Shown here: positions 63,641 to 64,000 of the stretch, in pieces
Layout of the letters: every line of letters starts with the position of its first letter
Position numbering within the stretch: position 1 is the stretch's first letter
DNA from: Aquipseudomonas alcaligenes NBRC 14159
GTDB taxonomy: Bacteria; Pseudomonadota; Gammaproteobacteria; Pseudomonadales; Pseudomonadaceae
NCBI RefSeq assembly: GCF_000467105.1
Contig: NZ_BATI01000007.1
Span: forward strand, 1-64,000
Reading direction: 5' to 3'
Length of the DNA stretch: 64,000 nucleotides
Program-made: the position numbers and the translations under genes
The notes under the pieces: model-generated
Seen by the model: only the letters and a program-made list of their open reading frames with translations
The model's database searches: none
Told to the model about the DNA's origin: nothing

Positions 63641-64000
63641 ATGAACGCAGTGATCAGCCCGAACAGTAACGTGGTTCACGAAGCCGAAGCCCAGCGCCAG
63701 TACGCGCGCCTCAAGCTGCCGGCGAAGATTCGCTATCGCACCCCGCAGGGCCAGGAACTGGAGGCGCAGCTGCTCGACCTGTCGGTGGGCGGTTTCGGCT
63801 TCCAGCCAGGCAATACGCTGCTCAGCGAGGGCCAGCGTTTTCACGGCAAGCTGATGTTCGAAGTCGAAGGCATCGGCTTCGCCATGGACGTGCAGTTCCA
63901 GGTCCGCTCGCTGGTCGACGGCAAGCGCGCCGGCTGCGAGTTCCACGAACTGCGCCCGCGCGAGATCGCGGCGCTGCGCTACCTGATCAGCTCTTTCCTC
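63641..64000 (+). CDS. alg44: Alginate c-di-GMP receptor Alg44, 5' part only
   Basis: The first 120 codons of alg44; the gene continues beyond the window. They encode the cytoplasmic PilZ domain. The c-di-GMP contacts are visible as RxxxR (Arg19 and Arg23 in RQYAR) and DxSxxG (Asp46-Gly51 in DLSVGG). Bound c-di-GMP activates Alg8, linking alginate to the cyclases and phosphodiesterases of the cell. AAGGAACG precedes ATG 63641. Confidence 0.94.
   Translation, partial: MNAVISPNSNVVHEAEAQRQYARLKLPAKIRYRTPQGQELEAQLLDLSVGGFGFQPGNTLLSEGQRFHGKLMFEVEGIGFAMDVQFQVRSLVDGKRAGCEFHELRPREIAALRYLISSFL

Overview
The window is GC-rich Gammaproteobacterial DNA that reads as the chromosome of a Pseudomonas close to, but not the same as, P. 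aeruginosa. The evidence is the core block dnaX-ybaB-recR, an acyl-CoA dehydrogenase, apt-anr-hypothetical-hemN, ccoS/I/H/G, two tandem cbb3 oxidase operons and an Aer-type receptor, which from memory follows the P. aeruginosa order. The alginate genes algD-alg8-alg44 point the same way.

Layout. (1) 1-12.8 kb: a complete Tad/Flp pilus operon on the + strand: flp, prepilin peptidase, an unusual AAA+ ATPase, rcpC, rcpA, a small lipoprotein, three pseudopilin-type proteins, tadZ, tadA, tadB, tadC, tadD. (2) 12.8-15.7 kb: an HU-like protein, a small membrane protein, a chemoreceptor gene interrupted by an in-frame TGA, and the 4.5S SRP RNA. (3) 15.8-21.0 kb, - strand: the SOS mutagenesis cassette imuA-imuB-dnaE2 behind a perfect LexA box. 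(4) 21.1-26.3 kb: dnaX, ybaB, recR, a GNAT acetyltransferase, and a rhodanese divergent from an FtrA-type AraC regulator. (5) 26.3-31.6 kb: an iron cell-surface signalling unit of ECF sigma factor, FecR anti-sigma, STN-containing TonB receptor and PepSY reductase-like protein. (6) 31.7-33.5 kb: a secreted HELHH protein and an acyl-CoA dehydrogenase. (7) 33.6-42.3 kb: a four-gene phosphorelay/c-di-GMP block of REC-HDOD, REC-GGDEF-EAL, a 1625-residue CHASE-PAS hybrid kinase with Hpt, and REC-GGDEF.

(8) 42.3-60.0 kb is the low-oxygen respiration region, mostly on the - strand: apt, anr, hemN, the cbb3 maturation genes (TauE-like, ccoS, ccoI, ccoH, ccoG), ccoNOQP-1, ccoNOP-2 and an Aer-like receptor. 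Perfect or near-perfect Anr boxes lie before hemN and ccoN2, and none was seen before ccoN1. A small coiled-coil gene divergent from anr has a strong FliA (sigma-28) promoter. (9) 60.0-64.0 kb: an AT-rich regulatory region with an AlgU-type promoter and a CRP/Vfr-like site precedes algD, alg8 and the start of alg44, which runs off the window.

Themes: surface attachment (Tad pili, alginate, c-di-GMP), iron uptake, SOS mutagenesis and micro-aerobic respiration. No CRISPR array, insertion sequence, prophage or tRNA was recognised. The points most worth following up are the Tad-linked AAA+ ATPase, the phosphorelay/c-di-GMP block, the stop-interrupted chemoreceptor, the FliA-driven coiled-coil gene, sequence homogenisation between the two cco operons, and the regulatory architecture upstream of algD.
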